DNA of 6,425 nucleotides, from NCBI GenBank assembly GCA_018396615.1, contig JAGTQT010000079.1, forward strand, positions 1-6,425, read 5' to 3'. Position numbers and translations under genes: made by a program. The stretch comes from Candidatus Bathyarchaeota archaeon (lineage in GTDB: Archaea > Thermoproteota > Bathyarchaeia > Bathyarchaeales > Bathycorpusculaceae). Positions 5,662 to 6,425 of the stretch are shown here, in pieces; the first letter of the stretch is position 1, and every line of letters starts with the position of its first letter. Under the pieces are notes generated by a model. The model was not told the DNA's origin. It made no database searches and saw nothing but the letters and a program-made list of their open reading frames with translations.

Positions 5662-5673
5662 TTATTTTGTTTT
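5662..5673 (+). terminator. T-rich tract after the GT-C-like gene
   Basis: TTATTTTGTTTT lies 48 nt after the stop codon. T-rich tracts end transcription in archaea; there is no strong hairpin before it. Confidence 0.3.
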
Positions 5674-5728
5674 CAGTCACGTCAATACTAAAACACTGTT
5701 TAAAAGACGGCAAAAACGAGATATTTGG

Positions 5729-5774
5729 ACGTGGTGCGGGGGATTAAGTTCACATACACGTTTATAATCCACGT
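5729..5774. repeat. Nested inverted repeat with split left arm
   Basis: TAATCCACGT (5765-5774) is the reverse complement of ACGTGGATTA. On the left this appears split as ACGTGG (5729-5734) and GGATTA (5741-5746) around the G-rich TGCGGG. CACGTTT also occurs twice (5757-5763, 5770-5776). It overlaps the TATA-like TTTATAAT at 5761-5768, so it may be a regulator site or an RNA fold. Confidence 0.35.
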
Positions 5775-5874
5775 TTTTGAGCTAAGACTAGGTCCGAATG
5801 TCAGTCTAAACTGGAATTTTTGTAAAGCAACTTAGGATCTTCTTTTCTTTATGTGCACATCTAGATGGTAGTTT

Positions 5875-5970
5875 ATGGCTGAGCTCGATTTTAGCAAAAT
5901 GATTAAGCATGGACTCACTAAAGTCACTAAAGCATGGTGGGTTTGCCTTCCTGTCAAAGTCATGATTTGA
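5875..5970 (+). CDS. Possible 31-aa small protein
   Basis: ATG at 5875 opens 31 codons: MAELDFSKMIKHGLTKVTK, then AWWVCLPVKVMI. The first part could form a basic amphipathic helix and the end is hydrophobic with a Trp pair. A weak GGT (5868-5870) lies 4 nt upstream of the ATG, and a TATA-like TTTATG stands near 5848-5853. The DNA contains an exact tandem TCACTAAAG (5915-5923, 5924-5932). I recognise no family, and a frame this short can arise by chance, so this is tentative. Confidence 0.25.
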   Translation: MAELDFSKMIKHGLTKVTKAWWVCLPVKVMI

Positions 5971-5986
5971 TAAAGATGTATTTTTA

Positions 5987-5994
5987 TTTATATG
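5987..5994 (+). promoter_or_regulatory. TATA box of the alpha/beta-barrel protein gene
   Basis: TTTATATG inside a longer A/T stretch. A start about 26 nt downstream (near 6016) would leave a short leader containing the GAGGGTGA ribosome-binding site (6020-6027), 4 nt before the ATG at 6032. The box is identical to that of the PadR gene. Confidence 0.55.
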
Positions 5995-6031
5995 TTAACA
6001 AGTTTAATTGTAGAAAAGTGAGGGTGAAAGC

Positions 6032-6346
6032 ATGATATACCTTGTAATCATAGAAAAACTGACTCCACAAGGTAGGAAAGACTTTAAGAAAGTCTTAGAA
6101 TGGCAAAAAAGATTCGACGAATGGCTCATGTCCCATGGTGCAACATGGAAATCCGTAAGGCATTTTGTTGCTGAGGTCGGCGAGCCAGCATATGAAACTT
6201 GGCTTGAATACCCAAATTATACAGCAATAGATGAAGACGAAGAGAGAAGCAAGAAATTTGCCCAAGACCCAGAATTCCTTGAATTGATTTCGCCGATGGG
6301 AGAGTGGTTCCAGCGGGTAAACAGTAGAATCGTGAAGGAAATATAA
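6032..6346 (+). CDS. Small protein, likely dimeric alpha/beta-barrel fold, function unknown
   Basis: This is a 104-aa soluble protein without signal or membrane segments. The order is strand MIYLVIIEKL (1-10), helix about 12-35 (QGRKDFKKVLEWQKRFDEWL), a likely strand pair over about 39-60 broken by G50-E-P, a charged acidic helix (66-77), and a C-terminal helix to strand (81-104). This layout recalls ferredoxin-like dimeric alpha/beta barrels such as the Dabb/NIPSNAP/ABM group, whose members range from stress proteins to small monooxygenases; I see no diagnostic active-site residue. It has a strong ribosome-binding site (GAGGGTGA, 6020-6027) and its own TATA box, so it is probably a well-expressed single gene unrelated to the membrane genes upstream. 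Confidence 0.85.
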   Translation: MIYLVIIEKLTPQGRKDFKKVLEWQKRFDEWLMSHGATWKSVRHFVAEVGEPAYETWLEYPNYTAIDEDEERSKKFAQDPEFLELISPMGEWFQRVNSRIVKEI

Positions 6347-6379
6347 TTTCCTTTAAATTGTAGCAGCAAGTTTGACCTA

Positions 6380-6405
6380 ATTCATTCTTTACTCTCTTTC
6401 TTTTT
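6380..6405 (+). terminator. Pyrimidine-rich terminator after the alpha/beta-barrel gene
   Basis: From 34 nt after the stop codon the sequence is T/C-rich and ends in CTTTCTTTTT (6396-6405). CAGCAA (6364-6369) and TTGCTG (6407-6412) flank it as distant complements, a weak fold at best. The opposite strand has two short open frames ending here (stops at 6389-6391 and 6383-6385), so a convergent gene may begin beyond the window edge. Confidence 0.4.
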
Positions 6406-6425
6406 GTTGCTGGTTTGAAGGCACA

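Larger units (their letters stand above)
5615..6031. other. Intergenic region between the GT-C-like and alpha/beta-barrel genes
   Basis: This is a 417-bp spacer. It holds a T-rich tract (5662-5673), a second GTGCGGGGG (5734-5742) inside a nested inverted repeat (5729-5774), a TTTATAAT box (5761-5768), an AGACT-N13-AGTCT inverted repeat (5785-5807), a possible 31-aa ORF (5875-5970) and the promoter of the next gene. No tRNA fold is seen. Confidence 0.6.

Noticed and set aside
6383..6424. C-terminal end of a convergent minus-strand gene
   Set aside because: Two frames end here after 12-14 visible codons (ending NQQQKERE or NKKKESKE), and neither can be chosen from so little sequence.

Overview
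The window looks archaeal, most like a member of the Bathyarchaeia or a related lineage, although the sequence alone does not settle this. Genes are preceded by AT-rich TATA-type boxes and by GGTG/GGTGA ribosome-binding sites. One exported protein ends in an archaeal-style C-terminal membrane anchor (hydrophobic helix plus KRRK), and extracytoplasmic segments are dense in N-x-S/T sequons. The PadR regulator and GT-C-like membrane protein are of types common in uncultured archaea.

Left part (1-3070, minus strand): four genes read leftwards. In order of transcription they are a small winged-helix regulator (3070-2813), a two-helix membrane protein (2749-2411), a large exported and C-terminally anchored protein (2290-830), and the N-terminal half of a MacB/FtsX-type ABC transporter permease (724 to the window edge; a partner ATPase may lie beyond it). 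The three gaps between these genes each carry a nearly identical 17-bp motif, AT[GT]CACCAAA[AG]ATGAA[AT] on the plus strand. It sits 46-61 nt before the next start codon and just upstream of a TATA-like box. This suggests the genes are separately promoted but controlled together, perhaps by the winged-helix protein at the head of the series.

Centre (3071-3425): a divergent regulatory region without a convincing gene. It holds TATA-like boxes for both directions, two palindromes of unknown use (3148-3163, 3187-3201), and a perfect 16-bp palindrome ATGTCGATATCGACAT. The last has the ATGT-N8-ACAT form known for PadR operators and lies just before the PadR gene.

Right part (3426-6425, plus strand): a PadR-family regulator, then a polytopic GT-C-like membrane protein (497 aa). 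A roughly 420-bp spacer follows, with a possible 31-aa small ORF, and then a 104-aa protein with a likely dimeric alpha/beta-barrel fold, with its own promoter and strong ribosome-binding site. No rRNA, tRNA, CRISPR array, transposase or integrase was found. The overall picture is a cell-envelope locus (ABC permease, surface protein, possible glycosyltransferase) flanked by two different winged-helix regulators on opposite strands.
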